64,000 bases of DNA from Pedobacter sp. SYSU D00535 (GCF_017355855.1 NZ_JAFEWD010000004.1:186001-250000); one strand, 5' to 3'. Counted from the first letter of the stretch, positions 37,448-46,864 are shown. A program made the numbers and translations. Notes: generated by a model not told the origin, from the letters alone.

Positions 37448-38815
37448 TTAGTTCAATAATGATTTTATATTTCCGTTAGATTTAATTAGTTGTACCTCAG
37501 CCAGTCGGTAGTTTAATAAAGCCTGGTTGTAGCTGTTCTTCGCTTCTGTCAACGAGTTCTCGGCATCGAGCAAATCTGTTAAGGTTGCCAATCCGTTTCT
37601 GTAGTTGTTCTGAGTGCTTGCATAAACGTCTTCTGCTAACTTCACGTTTTCCTGCTGCGCGTTGATGGTATTAATGCTGTTCTGAATTTGAAGTTTCGCA
37701 TTCTCAAATTGCAACTTCAGCGCATTTGCAGCATCTTTTGTATCTTCTTTAGCCTGCTCGATATCAACTTCTGCTTGTCTAACCCTTGATTTTCTGGCAT
37801 TACCATCGAAAATCGGAATTCGCAAGCTCAAGCCTATACTAGCAGCATCTACCCATCTGGCAGTGGAGTTACTACCTCCAAATAAATCCAGTTTATTACT
37901 GATCCCGTTGTACAAGTAATTACTTGTTAAAGAAAGAGAAGGAAAATATTCAGCCTGGTAAGCTTTCTTTTGATATCCCAAAAGTTCTTCCTGTTGCTTT
38001 GCCAGTTGATATTCTTTTAGTTGTTCAAGGTTCAAGGTTGAAGCAAGTAAGTTCACATCTGTCTTGATTTGAGACAATGCTGCTTCAGGAATAGTGATTT
38101 GCGTATTCACATCCATTCCCATATTGTATTTGAGTGCATTCTCCGCAAGTGTTACTGCATTCTGAACCTGTTGCCTTTGGGTTTGAAGATTATTTAAGTT
38201 CACCCGAACCCGATCCAAATCAATTTTTCTGGCGAGGCCATTCCTATACTGATTACTTACCGTCTTCTCAATTTTGCTAAGAGAGTTGATATTGCTATCA
38301 ATCACACTCAGATTTTCCCGGGTAATTAATATTTGATAATAAGCTGCTGTTACATTCTGCAGTAAGGTCTCCTCACTGATTTCAGCATTTAGCTCGTAGA
38401 AGTTCTGTCCTGCTTTCGCTGCCCTGAGTCCGGTAAATACCGACTGGTTAAACAATTGCTGACTGAATTGAACTGCTGCATTTGCGTTCCACTTCTGTCC
38501 GAATGCTACCAAAATCACTTCATCAGGTCTGCCCGCGAAAATATTTGGGATAGCATTTCTCTGGATAATTAAGTTGTCAGTTAAACTTGCACTACCATTT
38601 ATTTGTGGAAGCGCCTGAGCCCGGATCTCGTCAGTCCGGTATTTTCCCCCTTCAATGTCTAACCGTGCCTTCTTAACCGCTGCATTGTTTTCTAATGCGA
38701 AGTTCAGGGCGTCCTTTAATGTAAGATTGACAGTTTGCGCATTCGCAAAGCCTGAAAACAGGATCGCTATGAGCATTGCTGCTATTCTTATTGATTTAAA
38801 ATTTATTCGATTCAT
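37448..38815 (-). CDS. TolC-family outer-membrane efflux protein of the RND operon
   Basis: A 455-residue outer-membrane factor with a signal peptide (about 1-26, FANAQ) and the duplicated helical region: LNLEQLKEYQLAKQQEELLGY in one half and YRNGLATLTDLLDAENSLTEA in the other, the latter being the OEP signature. It is the exit duct of the pump. It begins 17 bases after the TetR stop. Confidence 0.94.
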   Translation of the reverse strand: MNRINFKSIRIAAMLIAILFSGFANAQTVNLTLKDALNFALENNAAVKKARLDIEGGKYRTDEIRAQALPQINGSASLTDNLIIQRNAIPNIFAGRPDEVILVAFGQKWNANAAVQFSQQLFNQSVFTGLRAAKAGQNFYELNAEISEETLLQNVTAAYYQILITRENLSVIDSNINSLSKIEKTVSNQYRNGLARKIDLDRVRVNLNNLQTQRQQVQNAVTLAENALKYNMGMDVNTQITIPEAALSQIKTDVNLLASTLNLEQLKEYQLAKQQEELLGYQKKAYQAEYFPSLSLTSNYLYNGISNKLDLFGGSNSTARWVDAASIGLSLRIPIFDGNARKSRVRQAEVDIEQAKEDTKDAANALKLQFENAKLQIQNSINTINAQQENVKLAEDVYASTQNNYRNGLATLTDLLDAENSLTEAKNSYNQALLNYRLAEVQLIKSNGNIKSLLN

Positions 38816-38832
38816 CGCTATATATTCTTTGT

Positions 38833-39441
38833 CTAGTTTTTTAATCCGTTAAGAAATATTTGAGTTAAGCTTTTTTGCTTTTCCGACACGTCGTCAACTC
38901 CTTTACTGTCGGGCACCAGTTGTTTTTGCTGCTGGGCCATGATACATATGTTCAGACCAACCATGGTGTCGAGGAAGAGCGTGGCAGTTGCAACTACGTC
39001 GTCTGTTTTGATTTCCCCTCTCTCAATTCCTTTTTCAAAAAGATTTCTTATAAGTCCTGTCTCCTGTTCCCTGGCTTTCTGTATTAAAGCCCGAACCCCC
39101 TCGTTCCCGAGGTTTATATCTATTGCATGGTGACCGATGTGCAACATAAAGTACTTTTTGAAGAAGCTGTTTCTCAGCTCGATCATCGCAAAAAGCGCAG
39201 TTTTTACGTCTGAAGTACTTTCAAATTCTTTTTCTAATTGCTGGAAGTATTCGCTCAGAATCTTCTCCGTTACGGCCACTACCAAGCTTGTTTTATCGGG
39301 GAAATAATAGTAGAGAGACGGTTTAGAAACTGCCAGATCCTCCGCTATTTCATTCATCGTTGTTTTTTGTATCCCAAAATGTGCAAAGCGAAGTACGGCC
39401 TTCTCTAAAATCAATTCACGTTTTTTATCTGCCTCTATCAC
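38833..39441 (-). CDS. TetR-family repressor of the RND efflux operon
   Basis: A 202-residue regulator: the N-terminal HTH (about 10-55) has TTMNEIAEDLAVSKPSLYYYFPDK, and the rest is a helical ligand domain ending LTQIFLNGLKN. It is the first gene of the efflux operon, which suggests self-regulation with release by pump substrates. It is a close paralog of the TetR gene at 39638. A palindrome at 39469-39491 is a candidate operator. Confidence 0.93.
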   Translation of the reverse strand: MIEADKKRELILEKAVLRFAHFGIQKTTMNEIAEDLAVSKPSLYYYFPDKTSLVVAVTEKILSEYFQQLEKEFESTSDVKTALFAMIELRNSFFKKYFMLHIGHHAIDINLGNEGVRALIQKAREQETGLIRNLFEKGIERGEIKTDDVVATATLFLDTMVGLNICIMAQQQKQLVPDSKGVDDVSEKQKSLTQIFLNGLKN

Positions 39442-39468
39442 TCTTAACCTTTCTACTTTTAAACTTTC

Positions 39469-39491
39469 TGACTTTATGAATTAATAAGTCA
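39469..39491. promoter_or_regulatory. Candidate TetR operator of the efflux operon
   Basis: TGACTT and AAGTCA are separated by 11 bases and lie 28 bases before the TetR start. With one bulged base the arms extend to CTTTcTGACTT/AAGTCAAAG. The spacing fits a TetR dimer site; binding is inferred. Confidence 0.4.
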
Positions 39492-39637
39492 AAGGTACAA
39501 ACAGTTTAATTCTCGTGCAAGAGTTGCGAAAAAATTAATAGGACGTGAAAGCAAGATGACAGCAGCTTGACTGATGCAAATGGTCAGGCTCAAATTCTGG
39601 GGCTAGGCAGGATTTTAAGAAGGAAGAGGGGGGGAGC

Positions 39638-40243
39638 TTAAGCTTTTTTCAGTCCGTTAAGAAAAATTTCTCCTAACTGTTTTTGCCGGTCTAGCGCTTC
39701 TTCAAAAACAGCATCTTCTAACATAAACTGTTTTTTCTGATGGAAGCTGGCTACCCGCATTCCAATGAAAGCGTCAAAAAGTAGGGAAGCCATTTGCTCA
39801 GGATCGGCAACTGTAAATTCCCCCTTTTCATTTCCTTTTTTAATTGAAAAGGTGATCTGCTGGATTTCGGCCTTTTTTGCCTTTTCGAGGACAGGAATCA
39901 GTTCACCAGCCAAGTCGGGGCCCGATAGACGAAGAAATTCAAAGATGTTGTAGTATTTTTTAATGTAAAAGTGGCGCTTTTCAAGATAGCGGTTAAGGGC
40001 GGCTTTGCTATCGCTGGTGGTCTCCAGATCCTGTTTCATATCGGCTTCCACCTGGTCTATGATCCGCTCCAGTACAGCGGCGTATAAATTAATTTTGTCC
40101 GGAAAATAGTAGTAGAGTAAGGCTTTGGACAGGGAGAGATCTGAAGCAATTTCTGTCATTGTTGTTTTTGCCAAGCCAAAATGAGCAAACCTTTTTAACG
40201 CGGCTTCGATGATTAACTCTCTTTTTTTGTCCTGATTTTCCAT
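39638..40243 (-). CDS. TetR-family regulator, paralog of the efflux repressor
   Basis: A 201-residue regulator with HTH TTMTEIASDLSLSKALLYYYFPDK and a helical ligand domain that also ends GEIFLNGLKKA, as in the neighbour at 38833. The two share DKKRELI, RFAHFG, KTTM and YYYFPDK. It is divergent from the aldo/keto reductase, with a 14-bp palindrome between them, so it may control that gene, itself, or both. The 196-base gap to the first TetR holds only the palindrome described. Confidence 0.92.
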   Translation of the reverse strand: MENQDKKRELIIEAALKRFAHFGLAKTTMTEIASDLSLSKALLYYYFPDKINLYAAVLERIIDQVEADMKQDLETTSDSKAALNRYLEKRHFYIKKYYNIFEFLRLSGPDLAGELIPVLEKAKKAEIQQITFSIKKGNEKGEFTVADPEQMASLLFDAFIGMRVASFHQKKQFMLEDAVFEEALDRQKQLGEIFLNGLKKA

Positions 40244-40266
40244 TCTTGCAAAAATAAAAATACTAT

Positions 40267-40280
40267 TGATGCTTGCATCA
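40267..40280. promoter_or_regulatory. Candidate TetR operator before the second TetR
   Basis: TGATGC-TT-GCATCA, a perfect 6+2+6 palindrome in the 97-base gap between the divergent TetR (start 40243) and aldo/keto reductase (start 40341). It differs in sequence from the one at 39469. Confidence 0.42.
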
Positions 40281-40340
40281 TATTAGGAGAGCTTTGTGAG
40301 CAGGGCTTAAACTTATCAAACAGCTTTTGGTTAAGAAAAT

Positions 40341-41234
40341 ATGGAATATACACATTTAGGCAAATCCGATATCAAAGTAGGTAAGATCAGTTTTGGATGT
40401 ATGTCTTTAACAGGAAGTCTCGAAGAAGCCAGAAGGGTTCTTCTCCGGGCGGTCGACTTGGGGGTAAATTACTTTGATACTGCAGACCTTTATGAGAATG
40501 GAGCCAATGAAGCGAAGTTGGGAAAATGCCTCGAACCTTATCGTGATAAACTTATCATCGCCACAAAGGTGGGCAATCAAGTCAGGGCCGACGGTAAGGG
40601 CTGGGATTGGAATCCGAGGAAGGAGTATATTTTAAGGGCGGTAGAACAGAGTTTGCGCCGCCTGAAAACGGATTATATCGATCTGTATCAGCTCCACGGG
40701 GGGACTATGGAAGATCCGATAGATGAAACGGTAGAAGCCTTTGAACTTTTAAAACAGCAGGGCAAAATTCGTTTTTATGGGATCTCGTCCATCCGTCCCA
40801 CGGTGATCAGAGAATATGTACAGCGCTCAAATATCGTTAGTGTGATGACGCAATACAGCCTGCTGGACCGACGGCCGGAAGAAGCGACACTGGACCTGCT
40901 GAAGCAGAACGAGGTAGGGGTGATGGTGCGGGGAGCTGTGGCACAGGGCCTGTTGATTAACAAACCAGCGAAACAATATCTCGACCGGTCAGAAGGGGAG
41001 GTGCGTGCAGCTGCAGAGCTGATAAAGCACCTTTCCCAATCTCGAACTAATACTCAAACAGCACTTTTATATACCCTGGCTAATCCTGCTGTTACATCAG
41101 TAGTGGTAGGAATGAGGACTTTGGAGCAGCTGGAAGAGGTAGTTGGCGCGATGAATGCAGCACCGTTAACTGGAGAGGAGCTGGAGCTGTTGCAGAAAGG
41201 CGTCCGGCGAAACTATTATGCAGACCACCGCTGA
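40341..41234 (+). CDS. Aldo/keto reductase
   Basis: A 297-residue NADPH-dependent oxidoreductase with the TIM-barrel AKR fold. The catalytic tetrad is D46, Y51, K76 and H119 (FDTADLYENG, IATK, LYQLHGG), and the C-terminal cofactor region is VVVGMRTLEQLEEVV. The subtype that acts on small carbonyls or sugars cannot be told. It is divergent from a TetR gene, which may regulate it. It ends 10 bases from the convergent MBL gene. Confidence 0.94.
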   Translation: MEYTHLGKSDIKVGKISFGCMSLTGSLEEARRVLLRAVDLGVNYFDTADLYENGANEAKLGKCLEPYRDKLIIATKVGNQVRADGKGWDWNPRKEYILRAVEQSLRRLKTDYIDLYQLHGGTMEDPIDETVEAFELLKQQGKIRFYGISSIRPTVIREYVQRSNIVSVMTQYSLLDRRPEEATLDLLKQNEVGVMVRGAVAQGLLINKPAKQYLDRSEGEVRAAAELIKHLSQSRTNTQTALLYTLANPAVTSVVVGMRTLEQLEEVVGAMNAAPLTGEELELLQKGVRRNYYADHR

Positions 41235-41244
41235 ATAGCCAACG

Positions 41245-41982
41245 TTATATAAGAATTTTTTGACCGTCAGATGCGCAGTCGAGCTGTACCTGATCCAGTT
41301 TGTTAAGCATTTCTGTGTCAAAGTGGGTAAGCAGGATTTTCTTGTAGTTAAGAAGGGATAGTTTCTCAGAAAGTACCTGGTAGTTTAAATGTCCCTTCAC
41401 CTGATAGTTGAAAAAATTGCACTCACAAATGAACATGTCTGCGTTTCGCGAAAGAGCCACCAAGTTGTCTGTCCATTCGGTATCCCCGGAATAACTGATT
41501 ATTTTGTCGTCCAGCTCTATTTTTACCCCGTGAGATTGTGCAGCCTCGTTATGAACAACCGGAAATGCAGTGATTTTCAAACCTTCGAGTTCGATTGTCT
41601 CCTCCTGCCGAAATTCTATGAAGCGAAGGTCCAGTTTCTCCAGCACTGCAGTGCCCGGGTAGAGCAGCTCCAGTAAAGCACTAATCCTATCCCGGCAGCC
41701 GGTTGGACTGACAATGGTCAATGGGGAAGTACGCTGATAAATGGCACATTCCAGCAAGAAAAAAGGGAGACCACCGTAGTGATCTCCATGGAAATGTGTT
41801 ATGATGATTAGATCAACATCATCAACACTCAGATCTTGCCGTTTCAAGCCTGGCAGGCTGGTCGCACCACAATCGATTAGAAACTTGTAGGAGGAGCTGG
41901 CTACGTGAAAACAGGTGTTAAATCTCCCGCCGCTTCCAAAAGCATCGCCGCTGCCAATAACGGTTAAAGTTGTTTCGTTCAT
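41245..41982 (-). CDS. MBL-fold hydrolase, RNase Z-like
   Basis: A 245-residue metallo-beta-lactamase-fold enzyme. The metal motif H63-x-H65-x-D67-H68 (THFHGDHYGG) is intact, and later ligands fall in PVVHNEA, YSGDTEW and LLTHFD. It resembles the RNase Z/arylsulfatase-like branch but lacks the long exosite arm of tRNase Z, so a tRNA role is doubtful. Substrate unknown. It stands alone between the reductase and the glycosyltransferase. Confidence 0.88.
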   Translation of the reverse strand: MNETTLTVIGSGDAFGSGGRFNTCFHVASSSYKFLIDCGATSLPGLKRQDLSVDDVDLIIITHFHGDHYGGLPFFLLECAIYQRTSPLTIVSPTGCRDRISALLELLYPGTAVLEKLDLRFIEFRQEETIELEGLKITAFPVVHNEAAQSHGVKIELDDKIISYSGDTEWTDNLVALSRNADMFICECNFFNYQVKGHLNYQVLSEKLSLLNYKKILLTHFDTEMLNKLDQVQLDCASDGQKILI

Positions 41983-42009
41983 CCCAATTGTTTTGGGCTT
42001 AAAGTTATT

Positions 42010-43050
42010 TTAATTGTCCTGCGCTGAAGAAACCAAAGGTGCCGATGCAGCTTCCTGCAGCTGAACAGGAGCTTGTCCCGAAATTACAAGTTTTTCCTCC
42101 TGAGTCAAATCTTTCCGTAGCCTGGTCACTTTTTTCAGTATTACTTTGGCCACTGGAATGAAGGATCCGAATAAAAACCGGAAGGTCTTTTTCCTGATCA
42201 AATACTTTTTATAGCTTTCTAAGAAATCACTTTCGCTTTTCGTTTTACTGTGCCGGAAAATAAACGGCTTGTCGGATGGTAAATGCAAAAGAAAGTGACC
42301 ACTGTAATTATTAATTCTTGCTTGCTCGTGTTTGGGCTTAACACTCCAAAAGCGGCCAATAATATTTAAGCTGCCCGCATCTAGAATCTCTTCAGATTTT
42401 TTTAGCTTCTCAATGGCTATTGTCGTCAGCATTTCGTCGCCTTGGTGATGGAAGTTTTTATAGTTGGCGAAATAGGAATCTGTTAATTGGTTTATTTCTT
42501 TATCAAGCCTGCTGAAAAACGCTGGCGGTCCTGCAATAAACTCACCACCTGCCCAAAAGGCGGAATCGCTCGAAGTATCCAATCTTTGTTTATTTGCAAT
42601 AATAGTTGCCTGACCGTAGGCTGGTACTACCTGTTTCGTAATGTCGTAGTACAACGGAGTTTTTTCCAAAATCGCTTTTTTCAAACTTTCCGGAAGTTGG
42701 TTAATGCAAACAATATCCGAATCAACAAGTGCTACGTAGTCGTCTTGCAGCTTACTCAAATAGTTAAATACCTGAAGCTTGAAATGAGCAGAAAAAAACA
42801 TAATACCAGAGGGTACTACCGACAGGAACCTTAACTCTGTAATGGATAGGTCAGCGTCGTCTATTAAACTCTCCAGATAAGCTTTGTTGTTTGTTAATAC
42901 CACCAGCTTAAATCCCTGTTTTTTTACACTTTTCGAGAGTTGGATTGCGCAGGAAAGATAGAGGGAGATCTGTTTTCTGGTGTCCGTAACGAAGGTGTTG
43001 TGGATACTCTCCTCTGTTTCGGAAACATGAATAAGTGTAAAAAACGTCAT
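42010..43050 (-). CDS. Putative glycosyltransferase (GT-A-like)
   Basis: A 346-residue protein with a GT-A-like core: KLVVLTNNKAYLE, YVALVDSDIVCIN with a DxD-type metal motif (about 115), AFWAGGEF and a later NNYSGHFLLHLPS. This pattern fits GT8-like or related nucleotide-sugar enzymes. The C-terminal part (about 270-346) is basic and could touch the membrane. A surface-glycan role is likely, beside the acyltransferase at 43181, but the acceptor is unknown. Confidence 0.65.
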   Translation of the reverse strand: MTFFTLIHVSETEESIHNTFVTDTRKQISLYLSCAIQLSKSVKKQGFKLVVLTNNKAYLESLIDDADLSITELRFLSVVPSGIMFFSAHFKLQVFNYLSKLQDDYVALVDSDIVCINQLPESLKKAILEKTPLYYDITKQVVPAYGQATIIANKQRLDTSSDSAFWAGGEFIAGPPAFFSRLDKEINQLTDSYFANYKNFHHQGDEMLTTIAIEKLKKSEEILDAGSLNIIGRFWSVKPKHEQARINNYSGHFLLHLPSDKPFIFRHSKTKSESDFLESYKKYLIRKKTFRFLFGSFIPVAKVILKKVTRLRKDLTQEEKLVISGQAPVQLQEAASAPLVSSAQDN

Positions 43051-43180
43051 AGGCTTAAAAATGATGTTTAGGATGAAAAAAAATTAAATAAAACAACAAA
43101 AGCTTCTATTTATTGTTGAATCCATTGTAGTACAAAAAAAGCTCCTCGATGTTTTAATTTTTTACATTTTCAAGGGTCCT

Positions 43181-44350
43181 ATGAATGCTTCTCACAACAA
43201 AAAAATTGATTCCATTCAATTTTTACGCGCTGTTGCGGTACTTCTCGTCGTTTACGTCCATATCATCGATTCCGCATCAGACTTTAGTCCCTCTCAGTCT
43301 AAGTTCTTTTTTCTGGAAAACTGGGGCGCCATCGGTCTGGATCTGTTCTATATTATCAGTGGTTTTATCATGACCATAGTCACCCCCTCGTATGTTACAA
43401 GTCGGGACTGGAAAGACTTTGCGATGAAAAGAGTGTTGCGTATCATCCCGCTTTACTGGGTGCTATCCGTTTTTTCTATCGTTCTACAATTAATAAAGGG
43501 GAATTATTACAGCTTTGAAAAGGTGATGAAAACGCTTTTTTTCTTTCCCATTTTTGACAGTGCCTTTGTCTTTCCCATTATCCCTGTTGGTTGGTCCCTT
43601 TCGCTGGAGATCTATTTTTATTTTCTTATTGCCCTGTTACTGGTATTCGCAGCGAAACGCATTTATACGTATCTGCTCATGGTGCTCTTTATCTGCTCGG
43701 GTATCGGCTACTTCTTCGAGCCGCAACATCCAATGCTTAGTTTTCTGTTCTCACCTCTGCTGATAGAATTTGCACTGGGTATTTTGGTTGGTCTTTTATA
43801 TCGTTCAGCATCAAACATCATGAGCGAAGCCAAAATAAGGTTTCTAGCTAAAGCAGCCATGCTTTCAGGTTTTTGCCTGATGATTGGTACCATTTTTACC
43901 GGGTACTTTGGAGTGGGCGATGCAGAATATGTTTCATCAGATGCAGCCGCAGCTTTAATAAGAGTGATGGTTTGGGGTGTTCCTTCTGCCCTGTTTCTTG
44001 CAGGGGTTGTACTATTGGAGTCGCAACAGGGTTTAAAAATCCCTCGTTTTTTTACGGAACTCGGCGACGCTTCCTATTCCTGCTATCTCATCCATGCGCT
44101 GTTGTTAATACCCATCGCCCGGAAGATTTATCTGCTTTTTGGTCTGAATAACGGAGACTTTTATATCCTGGCGACCCTTGTCTTTGTCTGCGTCTCAAGC
44201 ATCTATTTTTATCGATTTTTCGAAAAAAGATTAATAGCTGTAGTAAATCGGATCTATTTACGAAGCAGAATTGCACCCAATGTACCTTACAGCCGAAAAG
44301 CCCGCTTTGCCCGGATAAACTTTTTCGAAAAGGCTACCAAAGCGTCATAA
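43181..44350 (+). CDS. Acyltransferase family 3 (OafA/YrhL-type) membrane protein
   Basis: A 389-residue inner-membrane protein with about ten hydrophobic segments. The N-terminal QFLRAVAVLLVVYVHIIDSA block, the R/H-containing LFYIISGFIM and later SLSLEIYFYF mark the acyltransferase 3 family, which O-acylates sugars of lipopolysaccharide or exopolysaccharide. It is divergent from the glycosyltransferase and the pair probably modifies a surface glycan (inference). Confidence 0.92.
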   Translation: MNASHNKKIDSIQFLRAVAVLLVVYVHIIDSASDFSPSQSKFFFLENWGAIGLDLFYIISGFIMTIVTPSYVTSRDWKDFAMKRVLRIIPLYWVLSVFSIVLQLIKGNYYSFEKVMKTLFFFPIFDSAFVFPIIPVGWSLSLEIYFYFLIALLLVFAAKRIYTYLLMVLFICSGIGYFFEPQHPMLSFLFSPLLIEFALGILVGLLYRSASNIMSEAKIRFLAKAAMLSGFCLMIGTIFTGYFGVGDAEYVSSDAAAALIRVMVWGVPSALFLAGVVLLESQQGLKIPRFFTELGDASYSCYLIHALLLIPIARKIYLLFGLNNGDFYILATLVFVCVSSIYFYRFFEKRLIAVVNRIYLRSRIAPNVPYSRKARFARINFFEKATKAS

Positions 44351-44446
44351 TCATCCATGTATACCTGAGCTCAAACTAATTTAAATTTTATAAAACCATC
44401 GCTGCAAAAAAGCGTTGCAGATCAGGACCCTTCTATCTTACCTATG

Positions 44447-44484
44447 AAAAAAACATGCCTCTTTTTCGGAAGAGCATGTTTTTT
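44447..44484. terminator. Intrinsic terminator after the acyltransferase
   Basis: AAAAAACATGC(c)TCTT pairs with AAGAGCATGTTTTTT, one bulged C, with a short loop. The A- and T-runs allow use on both strands. It lies about 95 bases past the acyltransferase stop. The rest of the 320-base gap 44351-44670 shows only a small CTGCAA/TTGCAG hairpin (44402-44420). Confidence 0.75.
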
Positions 44485-44670
44485 CTTTTCACCTAATAAG
44501 CAAGCCTACTAATCCCACCCATCGTTTTTAGATTCTGAGTTTTATCTCTAACCATCCTTATGGAATTTTCGGCGGGAAATCATCTACAGAAACACCGTCG
44601 GTTTCAACTCCTTGCGGGGATAGTAGAGTAAGGGCAGGTTTTCGAAACTGGAAAATTTAAACATTCAATA

Positions 44671-46413
44671 ATGAAAACTAGCTTATTAAATTCCTTCTCT
44701 CTTCAACTATTCCGATCATTTTTTGCCATGCTGATAATTCTCAAGTTAGAAGCTGCTTCTGCTCAGGACCAGCAACTAAAGCAATTTGAAGGCACTTATC
44801 AGCTGACTAACAATAAAGCTATGTTCTTAAAGATCATTGCAAACGGAGATCAACTAATCCTGAAACAAGGGTGGGATAATAAGGAAATCGCTTTTCGGCA
44901 ATCATCACCTTTAAGTTTTCTTGCTTCTCAGGACTCAACCTTTCCCCTCGACTTCGAAAAGGATGAGAAGGGTGTTATCGTGAAAGTTACGGCTTTTAAA
45001 AGGGACGTATGGGAGAAAACCAGATTGCAGGAGGAGCGACCAAGTCCGGCAGAAGTTGAGCGGTTAAAGGAATCGTATGAAGTTATGTTCGAGAACCTTT
45101 CGAAGGCAGTAAATTCAGATTCTCCTGCAACTATTGAAGCATTGGTACGATCCAACGTGGATACCTCTATTCTTAAAATGGTTCCCACAAATGAGTTAGT
45201 TATGCAGGTAAGGAGACTTTACCGGCACACAGGCGGCATCGATGCTCCCGTTCCGAAGAGTTTCTCTACCGAGCGCGGCGAAATGACCTTTAAAGCCAGG
45301 GACTTTGGAAACAACTATGCAGTTAATCTTGCCTTAAGTTCTTCCGGAAAAATTCTGCATTTCGGATTTCGCGAAACCAGCCACTTTCAGCTTGAGCCGA
45401 GACCGGCGACTCCCAAAGAGCTCGTCCTGCACTTGAAAGCCAAACTCGATGAGCTTGCCAAAAAGGACCTATTCTCAGGGACCGTTCTGCTTGCTCAAAA
45501 TGAGAAAGTGTTACTAAAGTATGTCTGTGGCGAAGCAGATAAAGAAAAGCATATCAAAAATAATACGGATACCAAGTTCAGTTTGGGATCAATGAACAAG
45601 ATGTTCACCGCCGTAAGCATCATGCAACTGGCAGAAAAAGGGTATCTACAGCTTGATGCCCCAATTAGCAATTATCTCGACAGTACCTGGCTTCCACTTT
45701 CCATCAGCCGGAAGGTGACCGTTCATCACCTGCTTTCGCACACTTCGGGGCTCGGGGATTTTTTAGGGGATTCCTTTGACAAGGCCCCTGCGGCCCAATT
45801 CACAAAGCTCGAAGGCTTTAAGCCCTTTGTAAGCAATAACAGCCTTCAGTTCGAGCCCGGATCGGCCTGGTCTTATAGCAATTCGGGGATGGTGCTCCTT
45901 GGAGCCGTTATCGAATCCGTATCCAAGTCGAGCTATTTTGATTACGTCCGTAGAAATATTTATCAACCCTCCGGTATGAAAAATACCGATGTTTTTGACC
46001 TGGCAAGCTACCGGGAAAATATCGCGATTGGTTACATCCCGCAAGCAAATGGATATACCAGTAACCTGTACTCGGGCTTTACCCGCGGTTCATCTGCCGG
46101 GGGTGGCTACTCGACTATTGAAGACATGCACCAGTTCGCCCTCGCGCTGACGGGCGGAAAGCTCCTATCGTCTGCAAGCCTCGAGAAACTTTTTCACGAT
46201 TACAAACGACGAGGGTACGGTTACGGATTTCAACTTTGGAACACCAGGCTGGGCAAGGCGGTAGGACATTCAGGCGGTGCCCCCGGCGTAAATGGCCTGC
46301 AGTTTATTCTTCCGGACTCAGGTTACACAATCGTTGTCCTTGCCAATTATGACCGGGCAGCGCAGGAGCTGGGTGACTACATCCTCTGGCTACTGAAAAA
46401 TATAAAGCATTAG
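44671..46413 (+). CDS. Secreted serine hydrolase, class C beta-lactamase-like (CubicO type)
   Basis: A 580-residue exported enzyme: signal peptide (about 1-31, ending ASAQ), an N-terminal beta/alpha region (about 35-255) with no clear family that resembles DUF3471-type lobes, and a penicillin-binding-protein fold (about 260-580). Active-site motifs are S307-x-x-K310 (LGSMNKMF), Y-S-N (WSYSNSG) and GHSGG. Such enzymes are peptidases or esterases and are rarely true beta-lactamases. It is monocistronic, followed by the arsenic operon. Confidence 0.88.
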   Translation: MKTSLLNSFSLQLFRSFFAMLIILKLEAASAQDQQLKQFEGTYQLTNNKAMFLKIIANGDQLILKQGWDNKEIAFRQSSPLSFLASQDSTFPLDFEKDEKGVIVKVTAFKRDVWEKTRLQEERPSPAEVERLKESYEVMFENLSKAVNSDSPATIEALVRSNVDTSILKMVPTNELVMQVRRLYRHTGGIDAPVPKSFSTERGEMTFKARDFGNNYAVNLALSSSGKILHFGFRETSHFQLEPRPATPKELVLHLKAKLDELAKKDLFSGTVLLAQNEKVLLKYVCGEADKEKHIKNNTDTKFSLGSMNKMFTAVSIMQLAEKGYLQLDAPISNYLDSTWLPLSISRKVTVHHLLSHTSGLGDFLGDSFDKAPAAQFTKLEGFKPFVSNNSLQFEPGSAWSYSNSGMVLLGAVIESVSKSSYFDYVRRNIYQPSGMKNTDVFDLASYRENIAIGYIPQANGYTSNLYSGFTRGSSAGGGYSTIEDMHQFALALTGGKLLSSASLEKLFHDYKRRGYGYGFQLWNTRLGKAVGHSGGAPGVNGLQFILPDSGYTIVVLANYDRAAQELGDYILWLLKNIKH

Positions 46414-46482
46414 ACAGACGGTTTAGGTTCTTGGGGGACCTATTCCCCTTATTTTAAAAAAAATTTTACAGGTTATAAATTA

Positions 46483-46498
46483 ATCGTAATATTGCGAT
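46483..46498. promoter_or_regulatory. Candidate ArsR operator before arsR
   Basis: ATCGTAATATTGCGAT is a near-perfect 16-bp palindrome (one mismatched pair). It ends 2 bases before the arsR ATG and matches the site at 46849-46864 at 14 of 16 positions. Confidence 0.6.
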
Positions 46499-46500
46499 GT

Positions 46501-46830
46501 ATGGGAATAACTAAAACGGAAATCTTTTCTGCGGAGCAAAACCGACTGGCTGTAATGTTGAAAGCCATTGCGCATCCGGCGCGTATAGCTATTCTGCAGG
46601 AGATTATTAAAAGCAAGGCCTGCATCTGCGGCGACCTGGTTGAGGAACTGGGCTTAGCGCAGGCTACTATTTCTCAACACCTTAAAGAGTTAAAAAATGC
46701 TGGCTTGATTCAGGGGACGATAGAAGGGGTGAGCATCTGCTACTGTATTCATCCGGAAAATTGGAAGCAGCTCGAAAAGGAGCTGGGAGATTTCTTTAGT
46801 TCCTACAGAGGAACAGCGGGATGCTGTTAA
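46501..46830 (+). CDS. arsR: ArsR-family arsenite-responsive repressor
   Basis: A 109-residue winged-helix repressor. The HTH (QATISQHLKELKNAGLIQG) is complete; C41 and C43 in KACICGDLVEEL match the As(III)-sensing alpha-3 cysteines of the family, and the protein ends AGCC. The ATG at 46501 is preferred; an upstream TTG lies inside the operator palindrome. First gene of the arsenic operon. Confidence 0.95.
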   Translation: MGITKTEIFSAEQNRLAVMLKAIAHPARIAILQEIIKSKACICGDLVEELGLAQATISQHLKELKNAGLIQGTIEGVSICYCIHPENWKQLEKELGDFFSSYRGTAGCC

Positions 46831-46848
46831 AAAAATTTACTTAAATCA

Positions 46849-46864
46849 ATCGTTAGATTGCGAT
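46849..46864. promoter_or_regulatory. Second candidate ArsR operator
   Basis: ATCGTTAGATTGCGAT, 14 of 16 bases the same as the site before arsR. It lies 7 bases before the DUF6428 gene, so ArsR could control a second promoter inside the operon. Confidence 0.55.

Noticed and set aside
44402-44420. CTGCAA/TTGCAG hairpin as a small RNA
   Set aside because: Too short and without a promoter; a better terminator lies 30 bases downstream.
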